Assembly (NCBI GenBank): GCA_020851465.1
Contig: JADZCR010000001.1
Location: 124,001-188,000, forward strand
Reading direction: 5' to 3'
Length of the DNA stretch: 64,000 bases
Source of the DNA: Phycisphaeraceae bacterium
GTDB taxonomy: Bacteria > Planctomycetota > Phycisphaerae > Phycisphaerales > Phycisphaeraceae
Each line of letters opens with the position of its first letter. The stretch's first letter is position 1. Shown here one piece after another: positions 27,874-38,003 of the stretch. The notes below the pieces were generated by a model. It saw only the letters and a program-made list of their open reading frames with translations. It was not told the origin of the DNA and did not search any database. The position numbers and the translations under genes are program-made.

Positions 27874-28704
27874 CTATTTTGGTTCCTTGACGACCACCGT
27901 TGGAAATCCTTTCCACCCGAGTACGACATAGTTATCCGTAACCACAAGCAGCGTAGCATCGCCTACCGTCTCGCCGACTGACACGCGCTGGGCTGCACCG
28001 AGTGCGCCATCCGGACGGGGCCGCTTCAGGAAAGCTTTACCTTCGGCTGGTTCCGTGCTGCTGAGCACAATGCCCTGGAGCGGCGCAGCAGCTTTTTCCA
28101 GCGTGGCGGCAAGATCGGCATTTGTCGCGCTGATGGTATCGCACTTTAACGTGAACACCTGCCGTTGAATGTCCGGCATGATCCGGCGCGATTTGGCTTC
28201 ATAGGAAAATCGTCTTCCATACGGATCCGTTACGTCCTCCGCTTTCGCGTACTTAGCGGCAACCAGCTCGTCGAGTGTCGCAGGGTATTCAACCTTGCTC
28301 GCGTAATACTCTTTGAGCTTTTCAGCCAGCACCGCCATTTTGGCGCGGGCGACCAGAGGTTTAGCGGACTCCGCCAGCGCCTGCCGTGAAGCGTCGGCCT
28401 TGTCGGGCAAAGTCATTACCGCGGTGAACTCCTGCAAGGCTTCGGTGTTTTGTGCGGTCTTGAGTAATTCCGTCCCGTAGCGGAGTCGAGCGGCAGCGGC
28501 CAGATCATGACCCTTATGCTTCTCCGCAAAATCGCGCCAAAGATCCGCTGCATCGCCGGGACGATCAATCGCGTCTTTCCAGGTGTTAAGGAATGTGTCG
28601 GTGACAGCATCAGCGCGAACACTGGAGGCAGCGCACAGCAAGGTGCCGATCACCGCCGCGGCTGCGATGCGCCTTGTCAGATTGAAAAACCGCATCATCG
28701 TCAC
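27874..28704 (-). CDS. Exported protein with type II secretion GspG-like C-terminal segment
   Basis: 276 residues with a Sec-type signal peptide (RRIAAAAVIGTLLCAASSVRA). Residues 30-120 are helical (a TPR-like pattern, DLAAAARLRYGTELLKTAQN). About 120-175 reads MAVLAEKLKEYYASKVEYPA then TLDELVAAKYAKAEDVTDPYGRRFSYE in spirit, closely like the globular part of major pseudopilins (YP-x-L-x-L ... DPWG-x-Y-x-Y). There is no prepilin leader, so this pseudopilin-like domain is carried on an ordinary exported protein. The start overlaps the DUF4159 stop by 4 bases. The function is unknown; it may be a soluble mimic or adaptor. Confidence 0.66.
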   Translation of the reverse strand: MTMMRFFNLTRRIAAAAVIGTLLCAASSVRADAVTDTFLNTWKDAIDRPGDAADLWRDFAEKHKGHDLAAAARLRYGTELLKTAQNTEALQEFTAVMTLPDKADASRQALAESAKPLVARAKMAVLAEKLKEYYASKVEYPATLDELVAAKYAKAEDVTDPYGRRFSYEAKSRRIMPDIQRQVFTLKCDTISATNADLAATLEKAAAPLQGIVLSSTEPAEGKAFLKRPRPDGALGAAQRVSVGETVGDATLLVVTDNYVVLGWKGFPTVVVKEPK

Positions 28705-30284
28705 TGGCTCACCGCGTACATCACGGTGTTAACGCCCAAGTCGAGCGCGCTCTTGGGTTGGTAGGCGACAGCGTATGGCACCGAGCGAAGACGCCAGCCG
28801 ACGTTAAGCGAAATCGGGCTGTAAACCACCGCCAGCCGTCCGCCGATCGAAGCCCCTTCGAGTCGCGGCAGGTCGCCGACTTTGCCGTTGTAGCGTGCGG
28901 CAGTCGCCTCGGTGTAACCGACGGTTTTGATCTTGTTCTGGATCTGGTACAGCGGATGATTTCCCGGCAGTGCCGCCAGACCCGCTTCACCTTTGAGAAC
29001 TTTGGCCATCTCTCGGCGGAAGGCGAAGTCGAACTTCTGCCGACCGCAGCAGGCGTCAGCGAACAGGAAACCGCCGTTTTGCAGGTATTGCCGCATCGCT
29101 GCGACCTGCCCATCGCTCCAGACGAAATCTTCGTGGCCGGTCATATAGACGAAGGGGAACTTGCTGAGTTTGTCCGCATCTACGGTGACCGGTTCCGTGG
29201 CGAAGCTGATTTTCAAAGCGGTGGTCTGGCCGACGGTGTCGAGCAGATTCTGAAGCCCGACAGGATCAGGATTCCAGTCCCCCTCGTGAACGATCTGACC
29301 GACGCGGAACTTATCCGTCTTGGCAGCATCGACATCGACAAAGCCTTTCGCCGCAGCCGTTGAGACGCTCATATCACGAGTCGCGGTGGCGTAGGCCATG
29401 AAGTTCGCGCCGATTTTCAGGCCGTCTTCACTTTCGATGTAGGTATTGCCTTCGATGGTGTGCGTGTGCATGTCCCAGCCGCAGGAAAGGTCGTGCGGAG
29501 AGAACACCAGAGCCATGCGGCAGGCGATCTCGATGCCTTCGATACCGCTGGGGCCCGGACTGCTCAGGTGGGAGATTGGTGTGAAGTGGACGACGCCGGC
29601 GTTCTGGTAGTAGCAGTTAAAGATCGGATGGTCAGCACCGATAGGCTTGAGTTTGTGGTCGGGAAAAATCTGCGCGATTTCTGCACGGGCGCTCTTGGCG
29701 AACTCCGGTCGGCCGCAGCAGGCGTCGAAGATCATCATTCCGCCCCGGAGCATGTATTCACGCAGGCGGCGACGCTCATCGCTGGTGAACTCAAACGCAT
29801 GGTGCCCCGTGCGGTAGAGCACCGGAACCTCGGCAGCTTCGAGATCAACCTCGCTGAGCATCTTTTCGTCGTAGGTGAAATTCACCCCAAGGCTGGACTT
29901 CATCCAGATGAGCAGGTTGTTGAGGTCATTCAGGTCGGTCGCCCAGTCCTGCTCGGTGCCTGTCTTGATCTTGACCGCGATGACGGGAGGGCGAGGCGGG
30001 TTCTTTTTCTCGGTACGACGCTGAGGTGTAGCCGGCAGCGGCAGCGGCGGGATGCCTTCGGCGGCAGATGCCTGAGCGGGCTTGGGCGGCGGCGGTGCGC
30101 CGCACGGGCCTGCGTCCCTTACCGCGGCGAGAAGCTTGGGGGCGACCAACGTCGAACCCAGAATTGCCCCAAGGAAGCTGCGCCGACGCCACACCGGAAA
30201 AATCGATGCAGCTCCGGGCAACTCGATGCGATTCTCACGTGTGCAACAGGAGTCGGAGTGTTCAGTTTTCATGGGTAGCTCCAA
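28701..30284 (-). CDS. Protein with two DUF4159 domains
   Basis: 527 residues. A twin-arginine-like signal (VWRRRSFLGAILGSTLVAPK) is followed by a Pro/Ala-rich linker to about residue 100. Two homologous units follow. The first has VLYRTGHHAFEFTSDE, LREYMLRGGMMIFDACCGRP and ends near VFSPHDLSCGW. The second has VYMTGHEDFVWSDGQ, MRQYLQNGGFLFADACCGRQ and ends VYSPISLNVGW. Both keep the Gly-Gly-DACCGR core, so neither unit is obviously dead. DUF4159 proteins are usually single-domain and accompany MoxR/VWA clusters. It lies between the double MoxR gene (63 bases upstream) and the GspG-like gene. Confidence 0.85.
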   Translation of the reverse strand: MELPMKTEHSDSCCTRENRIELPGAASIFPVWRRRSFLGAILGSTLVAPKLLAAVRDAGPCGAPPPPKPAQASAAEGIPPLPLPATPQRRTEKKNPPRPPVIAVKIKTGTEQDWATDLNDLNNLLIWMKSSLGVNFTYDEKMLSEVDLEAAEVPVLYRTGHHAFEFTSDERRRLREYMLRGGMMIFDACCGRPEFAKSARAEIAQIFPDHKLKPIGADHPIFNCYYQNAGVVHFTPISHLSSPGPSGIEGIEIACRMALVFSPHDLSCGWDMHTHTIEGNTYIESEDGLKIGANFMAYATATRDMSVSTAAAKGFVDVDAAKTDKFRVGQIVHEGDWNPDPVGLQNLLDTVGQTTALKISFATEPVTVDADKLSKFPFVYMTGHEDFVWSDGQVAAMRQYLQNGGFLFADACCGRQKFDFAFRREMAKVLKGEAGLAALPGNHPLYQIQNKIKTVGYTEATAARYNGKVGDLPRLEGASIGGRLAVVYSPISLNVGWRLRSVPYAVAYQPKSALDLGVNTVMYAVSQ

Positions 30285-30347
30285 TCCCTTTATTGTAGGT
30301 CGTCCGCCTCGCGGAACCTCACATAAAACACGAGATATCCAGCATTT

Positions 30348-32765
30348 TTATTCCGTCAAGGCGAATACCGTTCCGCACTCTTTACACTTGGCACGACGCC
30401 CCAGCGCGGAGCGGTTGAACTGGATTTCATTGCCGCAACTAGGGCAATTCGTGGCCAATACATCCGGTGCGGGTTCGACTGCCGGCTCTGCTTCGACCTC
30501 CACCTCCGTAACAGGTTCCGGTTCGGCGGCTGGAGCGGCGGCAACCTTCGCGGGTGGTTCGGGGCGACGCTTGCGCTCGGATGGCGGCACGGCTGAAGTT
30601 ACTGTGGAAGCGGATACTTCAGCGGCAGGCGACGGCCGCTCACCGGCAAGTGCTTTCTGCTCGTCAATCCGCGGCTCAGGGACTGCTTTAATGAGCTGCT
30701 CGACAATCGACATCGGCGTCATGCCTTCGGCGTCGGCGGCGAAGTTTGTGAACACTCGATGACGCAGCACCGGCACCGCCACCGCCTTGACATCCGCGAT
30801 TGAAACATTGGCGCGACCATGCATCACCGCGCGGGCCTTTGCGCCCAGTACGAGATTCTGCGCGGCCCGCGGGCCGGCTCCGCAGTGAACGTATTTTGTG
30901 ATGACTTCAGGAGCACCCTTGGTCTGCGGGCGGGTCGCGCGGACAAGTGTCGTGACATACGTCAGCACATGCCGCGAAATCGGAACCTGCCGCACCACCT
31001 GTTGCAGACGCACGATCTCCGCGGCACCGATCACCTTTTTGGGTTTCCGGCCACCCTTGCCGGTCGTCCGGTCAATGATGATCGGCTCCTCTTTCTCGGC
31101 GGGGTAGTCGAGATGAATGTTGAACATAAAGCGATCGAGCTGCGCTTCGGGCAGCGGATACGTGCCCTCCTGCTCCAGCGGATTCTGCGTAGCCAACACG
31201 AAGAACGGCGGCTTGAGCTGGTAGGTTGTATTACCCGACGTCACCGACAATTCCTGCATGGCTTCGAGCAGTGAAGCCTGCGTTTTGGGCGGCGTGCGGT
31301 TGATTTCGTCCGCCAGCAGAAGGTTCGTGAAAACCGGGCCGGGTACGAAGCGGAACTGCCTTTGCCGCGTCGCTTCATCCACTTCCATGATGTCGGTGCC
31401 GGTGATATCGCTGGGCATCAGGTCAGGCGTGAATTGCACTCGTTTGAAGTCCAGCTCAAGCACTTCAGCGAGAGTGGAGACCAGCGTAGTCTTGGCCAGA
31501 CCAGGCACGCCGACGAGCAAACAGTGACCGCCCGCGAGCAGCGCGGTCAGAATCAGATCCACGACATCAGCCTGCCCGATGATGGTCTGCTGCACCTCAG
31601 CACGGATGCGCTGCGTGACGGCCTTCATTTCACGGATGATTTCCAGCGGCGTCGAAGCATCGGTCAACTGAACGGGCGGCGTGTCCGACGCGGAAGGCGG
31701 GGAATAGACGATCGGTTTGACGTCACCCGGATCGGGAACCGTTTTTACAAGTCGCTGTACAAGTTCATCACTTGAAATATTTTCTGATAACGCGGTGAAG
31801 TTCGTGAACATGCGGTGCCGGAGGACGGGTACCGCTGCGGCACGAACGTCGTCGATCTCCGCCGTATGCCGACCACTCAGAATGGCCCGTGCCTTGGCAG
31901 CGAGTACCAGATACTGCCCGGCACGAGGACCGGCACCCGTATCCACATAGCTCTTGATGAAGTCCGGCGCGGACGGATCGCCCGGTCGGGTCGCGCGTGC
32001 CAGATTCACTGCGTATTGCACGATCTTTGGCGGCGTCGGCGCTTCACGCACGATCTTCTGCATTCTTACCACGTCGGCGGCGGTAAGAATCTTCGTCAGC
32101 GTCGTCCGCTTACGCTCGGTCGTCGCTGCGACAATCGCATTTTCTTCCGCGTGACTTGGATAAGTCACAATCACGCTGAACATGAAGCGGTCGAGCTGCG
32201 CTTCAGGCAGCGGATACGTACCTTCCTGCTCCAGGGGGTTTTGTGTGGCGAGAACAAAGAACGGCTGCGGCAACGCGCGAATCTCTCCTCCCGAAGTGAC
32301 GCGGTGTTCCTGCATCGCCTCGAGCAGAGACGCCTGTGTCTTGGGCGGTGTACGGTTGATCTCATCCGCCAGCAGCACATTGGTAAACACCGGTCCCTGC
32401 AGAAACGAGAATGTCTTTTTCCCTGTCGTCGGGTCTTCCTGAAGGACGTTGGTGCCTGTGATGTCGCTGGGCATCAGGTCAGGAGTAAACTGCACGCGCT
32501 TGAACTGCATTTCCAACGCATCAGCCAGCGCCTTGGCCATCACCGTCTTGGCGAGACCGGGCACACCGATGAGCAGACAGTGGCCGCGGGAGATCAGTGC
32601 TGTGAGCATCTGATCAATGACAACCGATTGCCCAATGACGATTTTGCCCACTTCCTGGCGCAGTCGATCAATGGACTTGGCGGTGGACCCCAGATCAAGC
32701 TCGGCCGAACTTGGCGCGAGACTCTGACGGGTGTGTGCGCCGGACGATGCAGAGGCTTCACTCAT
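30348..32765 (-). CDS. Tandem double MoxR AAA+ ATPase with C-terminal zinc ribbon
   Basis: 805 residues containing two full MoxR modules in one chain. Module 1 (about 28-345) has Walker A GVPGLAKT at 67-74 and Walker [12 protein letters not shown] from 131. Module 2 (about 375-700) has Walker A at 419-426 and Walker B from 482. Both keep [20 protein letters not shown] and LRHR-x-FTNF lid ends, so both could hydrolyse ATP. A Pro/Glu/Val-rich linker (about 700-770) leads to a zinc ribbon of the MJ0042 type: C774, C777, C794, C797. The family norm is one module of about 330 residues. It presumably forms a pseudo-hexamer from three chains and drives cluster 2. Confidence 0.93.
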   Translation of the reverse strand: MSEASASSGAHTRQSLAPSSAELDLGSTAKSIDRLRQEVGKIVIGQSVVIDQMLTALISRGHCLLIGVPGLAKTVMAKALADALEMQFKRVQFTPDLMPSDITGTNVLQEDPTTGKKTFSFLQGPVFTNVLLADEINRTPPKTQASLLEAMQEHRVTSGGEIRALPQPFFVLATQNPLEQEGTYPLPEAQLDRFMFSVIVTYPSHAEENAIVAATTERKRTTLTKILTAADVVRMQKIVREAPTPPKIVQYAVNLARATRPGDPSAPDFIKSYVDTGAGPRAGQYLVLAAKARAILSGRHTAEIDDVRAAAVPVLRHRMFTNFTALSENISSDELVQRLVKTVPDPGDVKPIVYSPPSASDTPPVQLTDASTPLEIIREMKAVTQRIRAEVQQTIIGQADVVDLILTALLAGGHCLLVGVPGLAKTTLVSTLAEVLELDFKRVQFTPDLMPSDITGTDIMEVDEATRQRQFRFVPGPVFTNLLLADEINRTPPKTQASLLEAMQELSVTSGNTTYQLKPPFFVLATQNPLEQEGTYPLPEAQLDRFMFNIHLDYPAEKEEPIIIDRTTGKGGRKPKKVIGAAEIVRLQQVVRQVPISRHVLTYVTTLVRATRPQTKGAPEVITKYVHCGAGPRAAQNLVLGAKARAVMHGRANVSIADVKAVAVPVLRHRVFTNFAADAEGMTPMSIVEQLIKAVPEPRIDEQKALAGERPSPAAEVSASTVTSAVPPSERKRRPEPPAKVAAAPAAEPEPVTEVEVEAEPAVEPAPDVLATNCPSCGNEIQFNRSALGRRAKCKECGTVFALTE

Positions 32766-32906
32766 GAAATCAGGCCGTGAATACGGGTTGTGGTGGGAGG
32801 CGGGAGCCGATTCAGTTTACGCGCAGTGACAGATGCAGGCAAAACGCGGTTGATGAGGTTGTATTGCAGGTAATCGGGTTCGCAGCCGCAATTTTGCAAT
32901 GAACGT

Positions 32907-32924
32907 CGTTACCAGCCGGTAACG
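32907..32924. terminator. Possible stem-loop downstream of the TPR/exported gene pair
   Basis: CGTTACC and GGTAACG form a 7-bp stem with a 4-base loop. It lies 44 bases past the stop of the minus-strand gene at 32968-33714, in the 202-base space before the double MoxR gene. There is no U-run, so termination is only a possibility. Nothing else recognisable lies in 32766-32967. Confidence 0.3.
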
Positions 32925-32967
32925 AAAACAGTCGCAATCGGACAGACGATCGAACTCGGCAACACTT

Positions 32968-33714
32968 TTACTTGGCCGTGTAATCCGCGGAGGGATAGCC
33001 TTCCAGATCACCTTTCTTGAGTTTTTTTAACTTCAAAATACCCAGATCCTTGACGCTTTCTCCGATCAAAATCTTCGATAAATCGGGGCTGTAGTGAATC
33101 TGGATAACGTTATCGGGGTCGTTGAAAGGCACTTCCTGACGAAGAAGGTGGCGACTATTGGTCGTCTGCCAGGCTTTGCGCGAGTTGGTCATTTCCACCA
33201 GGTCGAATCTCCGGATATTGGCGTGGATCAAATTACCGAGCGGATCGACCACCGGCCTCGTGCGGACCTGAACCACGAACATACGAGCCTTCCCTGCATT
33301 GCCGGTCATCCGTGAGATTTTTTTGATATTGAAATAATCTTCGGTGATGAAAAACGCCTTTGCCACTTCATCACGGAGCTTTAGCAGCTCTTTACCTTTG
33401 AGTAATTCATCATCTTCGGTTGCGAGTGTGATTCCTTCGTAAACATTGCCGACCGTCTTGATGAGCAGATCGTATTCGCCGGCAGGTAAGCCCTCGAATG
33501 AAAACTTTCCCGTAGTTGCATCGACCTGAGCTTCGTATGCCGTGTTGGCGGTGGGTTCAACTGCCACAACGGTCTGCAATCCTTCTGCCGGCTCGATGAT
33601 GCCGGTAAGCCCACCGGACGAGTTGGGATCAGGCGTGTTGTGATATGTCCCTGCAAACGCCAGCACGACGAGCGAAACGATCAAAATCGCAGCGATAGTG
33701 ATGTGTCGAAGCAT
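32968..33714 (-). CDS. Exported/membrane-anchored protein with carboxypeptidase-regulatory-like fold
   Basis: About 248 residues from ATG at complement 33712-33714, which begins a signal or anchor helix (MLRHITIAAILIVSLVVLAF). The open frame extends 44 residues further upstream into the previous gene without support. Residues about 25-95 show the carboxypeptidase D regulatory-like pattern (GGLTGIIEP, GKFSFEGLPAGEYDLLIKTV). The rest (ITEDYFNIKKISRMTGNAGK, VVQVRTRPVVDP, VIQIHYSPDLSKIL) is beta-rich and unassigned. It follows the TPR protein gene by 82 bases and is probably co-transcribed with it. Confidence 0.72.
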   Translation of the reverse strand: MLRHITIAAILIVSLVVLAFAGTYHNTPDPNSSGGLTGIIEPAEGLQTVVAVEPTANTAYEAQVDATTGKFSFEGLPAGEYDLLIKTVGNVYEGITLATEDDELLKGKELLKLRDEVAKAFFITEDYFNIKKISRMTGNAGKARMFVVQVRTRPVVDPLGNLIHANIRRFDLVEMTNSRKAWQTTNSRHLLRQEVPFNDPDNVIQIHYSPDLSKILIGESVKDLGILKLKKLKKGDLEGYPSADYTAK

Positions 33715-33796
33715 CTCGGTATTGTAGGTCGCAGAAGCAGAAAACGCGCACTGCCTGAGTAGCACTTCGCCAACCAAGAGGCGGCGGAAACTCCTA

Positions 33797-35908
33797 TCAA
33801 TCCTCCCCAAACTCGTAAGCTGTCTCGTGCTTGGCTTCGTCGGCAAACGGGCTGTTGGGGTATTCCTTTATCACGATGTCGAACTGCTTTCTTGCTTCAT
33901 CTTTCTTACCCATGCGTTTCAAACTCTGCGCCAGACGGAAGGTGATCTCTGGCCGGGCTGGATGCAGCGGATTAAGGTCCAGCAGAGAGGCGAATTCCTT
34001 GGCTGCACGCGGGTCATCACCGATCTCCTGAAAATATCGGCCGCGCAATAATGGCAACTCTCCGCCCAGATTCGCCAGCGGAAAGTCCGCTTCCCACTGG
34101 AAAAGCTGGTCGCGCAATGCTGGGTATCGCTTCTGCTGGAGGTACGCCATCGCCGTCTCACGGTAGGCCCGCTCCAGGACCGCAGCTTTTTTGGGGTCCA
34201 TCTGTTTGATCGTGTCCTGCTGAGCCTCGCGATAAGCCTCCGCAGCCAGATCGGGTTTACCTGTAATCCGATATGCATCACCCAGCCGTGCGCGGAGCAA
34301 CGCACGTTCGCGTGGCGGACGATCGCGATACATCGGAATCAAAATCGCATTGAGCTCATCTTTCTGCGTCTTACCCAGCCGGAAAATCATGAGGTCCGCT
34401 TGCTCCGCAGCGGCACAGGTTGCGGCCCAGGAGTCCTTGGCGGTCTTGCTCAATTCCCCGAAAAGCTTTGCCGCCCGTGCGGGATCATCGCGAGCTACAT
34501 TCACCGCCAGAGCGTGTTTCATTTCCCAGATTTTCGGCCCGCCGCGTTCTCCAAATCGTTTCACAAATGGTTCCGCAATGGGAGCCATCAGTGCCGGCCG
34601 TTCGGTAACCGCCATGAGGTCAAAGTAGGCGGTCATCTCCGCAGGATCAGCTTTTGTGTAATCCGCCTGGGCGATGGCTTTTGCGTAGGCTGCGAGGATT
34701 TCGCTGTTTCCCGTGCTGATCAGATCCTTCAACACCGTTGGTCGGACGACACTGGTAGCGGTGCTGACGACGAGACCCTTGGAATCAAGCAGATCGAGCG
34801 TGACTTTCCATGTGGGGAATGCCGCCGCCGGCGCTACGTAAACATGCTCGATGACATTGGGGTCGGTTTCTTGAGAATCGTACGTCATGACACTTTCGTT
34901 CGACGCTTCGTTCGACGCCGAGGCCGGCTTGGTCTCCCAGACGGTGCCATCGCCGAAAGTCCATCGCCAACGCTGGCCCACCTGAACAGGCATCGCGGCT
35001 GTGAATGTAAATCGTGTGAAGGTCCAGTCCGCAAAGGCCATCTGTTCCCTTTGTTGAGCATCAAAGACAGCCGGGGCCTTCTGACCGGGGCTTGTCGTCA
35101 CCGTCGCACTGCCCAGCGTCGCCCAATCACTGTGCTTGAACATGCCCGCCGGAACATTGAACGCGCCTCCGCTGGTTACGTAGCCAAGTACCGCGAGCGT
35201 GCGCCCGTCGGTTTGAATGTGGATATAACGGATCGGGTGGTCGCCAGCCTCCAGCGTCACTTCTTTAGCCATCCGCGCCAACCGGAGTGCGTCGGATTCG
35301 AGCTGCGGACCGGTATTGGCGATCACGGTTTTGCCGTCGATTTCCACAAAAGCCGCATCGTCATTGGCGGCTATAAGCCGGAGCGTTTTGGTCTCATCAA
35401 GGTGAAGCACGCCGGTGAAGATCGTGGCGAAGTTAACACTCGGCCCGAAGGGATTATGAGCGAAGTTGATCTCCTCGATCAGAGCTGCACCCATCGATTT
35501 GCTAGCGCCCAGTGATTCGGCAAGATCGCCTGCATTCCGAAACGCGCGGCGGGTAAACGGGTACGTCTGCATCAACAGACTCGGCGTGATCTCCGCGCCG
35601 GGTTTGGCGACGGTGAGCGGCTTGGAACTGTATTGCACGGAAAGAGGCACGGACTGATCCTTGAAATCCACCGCGATCAGTGTCGTACCGTCGGGATCAT
35701 GACTCATCAGTCGATACGGAACAGCCTTACCCGCTGAGTCAATCACCGCGATGTTTTTGCCGAGCTTGTCCGCGAGGCCGCCGGTGTAAAACTGCACCAG
35801 CACGACACCGGTCCCGGATGCCTGGATCTCGCGTGTGACGACCTGCGCGAAAGCTGATACGGAAAAAATCGCTACCAGCACGATGGTCAGGAGAATGGAG
35901 CGGCGCAC
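33797..35908 (-). CDS. Exported PKD-like/TPR-repeat protein
   Basis: I prefer a GTG start at complement 35906-35908, because it puts the signal peptide (VRRSILLTIVLVAIFSVSAF) at the N-terminus (703 residues). An upstream ATG at 36037 would add 43 residues before the signal. The order is: a beta-rich N-terminal part, a PA14-like region (NFATIFTGVLHLDETKTLRL, VEIDGKTVI), a PKD-like section (WRWTFGDGTVWET), and a C-terminal solenoid of TPR-type helices (ALLRARLGDAYRITGKPDLA, ITFRLAQSLKRMGKKDEARK, FDIVIKEYPNSPFADEA). It is probably a periplasmic scaffold within the cluster 2 run. Confidence 0.74.
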   Translation of the reverse strand: MRRSILLTIVLVAIFSVSAFAQVVTREIQASGTGVVLVQFYTGGLADKLGKNIAVIDSAGKAVPYRLMSHDPDGTTLIAVDFKDQSVPLSVQYSSKPLTVAKPGAEITPSLLMQTYPFTRRAFRNAGDLAESLGASKSMGAALIEEINFAHNPFGPSVNFATIFTGVLHLDETKTLRLIAANDDAAFVEIDGKTVIANTGPQLESDALRLARMAKEVTLEAGDHPIRYIHIQTDGRTLAVLGYVTSGGAFNVPAGMFKHSDWATLGSATVTTSPGQKAPAVFDAQQREQMAFADWTFTRFTFTAAMPVQVGQRWRWTFGDGTVWETKPASASNEASNESVMTYDSQETDPNVIEHVYVAPAAAFPTWKVTLDLLDSKGLVVSTATSVVRPTVLKDLISTGNSEILAAYAKAIAQADYTKADPAEMTAYFDLMAVTERPALMAPIAEPFVKRFGERGGPKIWEMKHALAVNVARDDPARAAKLFGELSKTAKDSWAATCAAAEQADLMIFRLGKTQKDELNAILIPMYRDRPPRERALLRARLGDAYRITGKPDLAAEAYREAQQDTIKQMDPKKAAVLERAYRETAMAYLQQKRYPALRDQLFQWEADFPLANLGGELPLLRGRYFQEIGDDPRAAKEFASLLDLNPLHPARPEITFRLAQSLKRMGKKDEARKQFDIVIKEYPNSPFADEAKHETAYEFGED

Positions 35909-36048
35909 GAAGTATTCCGGAGGGTTGGGGGATTTCAAGGCCGACAATGGAACTCTAACGGACTTAAGTCGCCGGGCAAGCTCCAGGAAAGAAACAGCCA
36001 CAAAATACCGATTATTCTGATAGATGGCTGACTGCATTACTTTTAGTC

Positions 36049-36076
36049 TTGTATCAGCAGAAATCGTACTTACACT
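36049..36076 (+). promoter_or_regulatory. Candidate sigma-70-like promoter for the prepilin gene at 36136
   Basis: TTGTAT (36049-36054), 16-base spacer, TACACT (36071-36076). The predicted transcript would start near 36083, about 50 bases before the ATG. It lies in the space between the divergent TPR and prepilin genes. Confidence 0.4.
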
Positions 36077-36135
36077 TAATCAGTACTCCAATCGTCCCCG
36101 GCTGAGATTGCCGCAGCAATCATCTGAGAATCTTT

Positions 36136-36972
36136 ATGAAAGTTCGCAGAATCAACTTGGCTCGTCCGGCATTCACACTCGTGGAAGTGCTCGTGGTGAT
36201 CGCGATCATTGCATTACTGATCGCGTTGTTGCTGCCATCACTCTCCAAGGCACGCGAGACCTCCCGACGCATTCTTTGTGGAAACGGTTTGCGGCAAATT
36301 TATGCCGGCATCAGGCAATACGCGGATCACAATAAAGGCTGGATGTTCACACACTGGGGTTCGTACCAGGATCCCGGCAACGCTCGCTATACCGAAGGAT
36401 CACCCACCTACCTGCCTCCCGAAAAACGAACCCCCTTCCCGGCAGCGAATAGCACTATGCCTGCCCCAGGCGGTGAATGGGACTCGCTGGGCGGCCCCAA
36501 AGGCGGTGGCGGCTTCTATGACGGCCTGTATCCGTACTACATCTCAACAGGAAAAGTTTTTGATTGTCCGAGTGCCCCCTTTTATTCGTGGATTGACTTC
36601 GGCTATTACAACGGCTGGCAATCTGCGACCAAGTTTGAGACCTCAATGGGTCGCTACCTTCGCGGCGAGGTAGCAGGGGTGCAGTATTGGAATCACTACC
36701 TCGGCGCGGTGTACGGACGCATCGATGCGCCATACAAGTCATATGGTCAGGCCTTCTGGGATTCCTACTTCATTCAGGGTTACTACCCCTACGCATCCTC
36801 GTATATGTCACCGGTTGGCGCGCTGATGTGGGACGTAGGCAGCCGCGGATTCTGGCTTGGTGCGACAGGTACTGTCACACAGGGCAATCACCGGGTGGGC
36901 GGGAATGACCTGTACGTTGATGGTCACGTCCAATGGCGGAATTACCCGTGGATGGTCAATGTCCCCTGGTAG
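36136..36972 (+). CDS. Prepilin-type protein with H-X9-DG motif
   Basis: 278 residues. The leader is short ([20 protein letters not shown]), with the cleavage site before F-TLVE, a single N-terminal helix, then [20 protein letters not shown]. The C-terminus contains [12 protein letters not shown], an exact H-X9-DG motif of planctomycete pseudopilins, followed by HVQW. The middle is rich in Tyr, Trp and Gly, typical of the variable head. It is the only plus-strand gene inside the cluster 2 run and is convergent with the M48 protease gene (42-base gap, holding a 6-bp hairpin at 37001-37016). Confidence 0.9.
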   Translation: MKVRRINLARPAFTLVEVLVVIAIIALLIALLLPSLSKARETSRRILCGNGLRQIYAGIRQYADHNKGWMFTHWGSYQDPGNARYTEGSPTYLPPEKRTPFPAANSTMPAPGGEWDSLGGPKGGGGFYDGLYPYYISTGKVFDCPSAPFYSWIDFGYYNGWQSATKFETSMGRYLRGEVAGVQYWNHYLGAVYGRIDAPYKSYGQAFWDSYFIQGYYPYASSYMSPVGALMWDVGSRGFWLGATGTVTQGNHRVGGNDLYVDGHVQWRNYPWMVNVPW

Positions 36973-37014
36973 CCGTGTCAGCGGGCTTTTAGGACAAATC
37001 GATCACAACCGTGA

Positions 37015-37857
37015 TCAGGGTCGCAGTCCTGCTGGTAAACCCTGAGGAAATTGTTTGGCAATTTCCTCCTTGATCCGCTCAATGCGATTACCCGGGTCAG
37101 GGTGCGTACTCATGAACTCCGGTTGACGCCCGCCGCCTCCTGCGGATTCCAACACGTGCATGACCTCGATCATTGCATGCGGATCGTAGCCGGCACTGGC
37201 AGTTAGTTTCACACCCCATCCATCAGACTCAAGTTCATCTGCCCGGCCGTATTTCATGGTGATAAGTTTGCCGATCATCGCCGCGACTGCTGCCGTATTC
37301 GCACCTCCAGGATTATTCGGATCGTAGGTGGCGATGACTGCTGCGCCGGTTAATCCCTGCGTGAGTTGTGCCTGTGCGATCTGCTCTGCGGAATGTCTCT
37401 CGATGACATGGCCGATCTCATGTCCCAGCACGCCCGCAAGCTGGCCGTCGGTTCCAAGTTTTTCGTACAAAGCCTCGGTGATAAAGACCTGTCCGCCGGG
37501 CAACGCAAACGCATTGATCGTCTGGCGGTCACCCAGCAGGTGAAACTGAAACTGGTAAGGCGTATCCTTGCCCAGCGCGTGCAACAACTCACGACCGATA
37601 CGTTCCACTTGTTCCTGTCCTGCAACATCCGACGACAACCCGCCGAACTGAGCCTCCATCTCCGGCCGCGCAGCCATGCCCATGGAGATCTCCTGCTCCG
37701 GAGTGATCGACACATGCTGGCTTTCGCCGGTGACGGGATTGGTGCTGCGTGTCGAGAGATATGAAATGATCGACACCGCTGCGATGATGATCGCGATGAT
37801 CACTCGCGGCCCGCACCCGCGCCCCGGCTGTGAACCTTGATTTCCAAATAGCCCCAT
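37015..37857 (-). CDS. M48-family membrane metalloprotease
   Basis: 280 residues. One N-terminal membrane segment (VIIAIIIAAVSIISYLS, about 19-36) is followed by the HEIGH zinc site (H146, E147, H150). The downstream RADELESDGWGVKL gives the third-ligand glutamate region typical of M48 (BepA/LoiP-like) proteases. FALPGGQVFITEAL is the conserved strand before the active site. The catalytic domain faces the periplasm. Such proteases take part in outer-envelope quality control. It lies 146 bases downstream of the giant DUF4175 gene on the same strand. Confidence 0.92.
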   Translation of the reverse strand: MGLFGNQGSQPGRGCGPRVIIAIIIAAVSIISYLSTRSTNPVTGESQHVSITPEQEISMGMAARPEMEAQFGGLSSDVAGQEQVERIGRELLHALGKDTPYQFQFHLLGDRQTINAFALPGGQVFITEALYEKLGTDGQLAGVLGHEIGHVIERHSAEQIAQAQLTQGLTGAAVIATYDPNNPGGANTAAVAAMIGKLITMKYGRADELESDGWGVKLTASAGYDPHAMIEVMHVLESAGGGGRQPEFMSTHPDPGNRIERIKEEIAKQFPQGLPAGLRP

Positions 37858-38003
37858 ACTCGCCCCCCTTCAATAAACGCTTGAATTTCTGAATGGATGT
37901 AATGCGGATCGAACTATCGCCGCCCCCTGCTGGCATTGTGAAATGCGCTGATCCGAGATATTGGGCGGCGGCGTTGCATAGCCAGGCATCATCCGGTCAA
38001 TAT

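Noticed and set aside
31815..32780. 321-codon plus-strand frame
   Set aside because: Antisense to the double MoxR gene; no family features.
34400..35515. 371-codon open frame on the plus strand
   Set aside because: It is antisense to the exported TPR/PKD-like gene, has an arginine/histidine-rich composition typical of antisense frames in this GC range, and shows no family motif.
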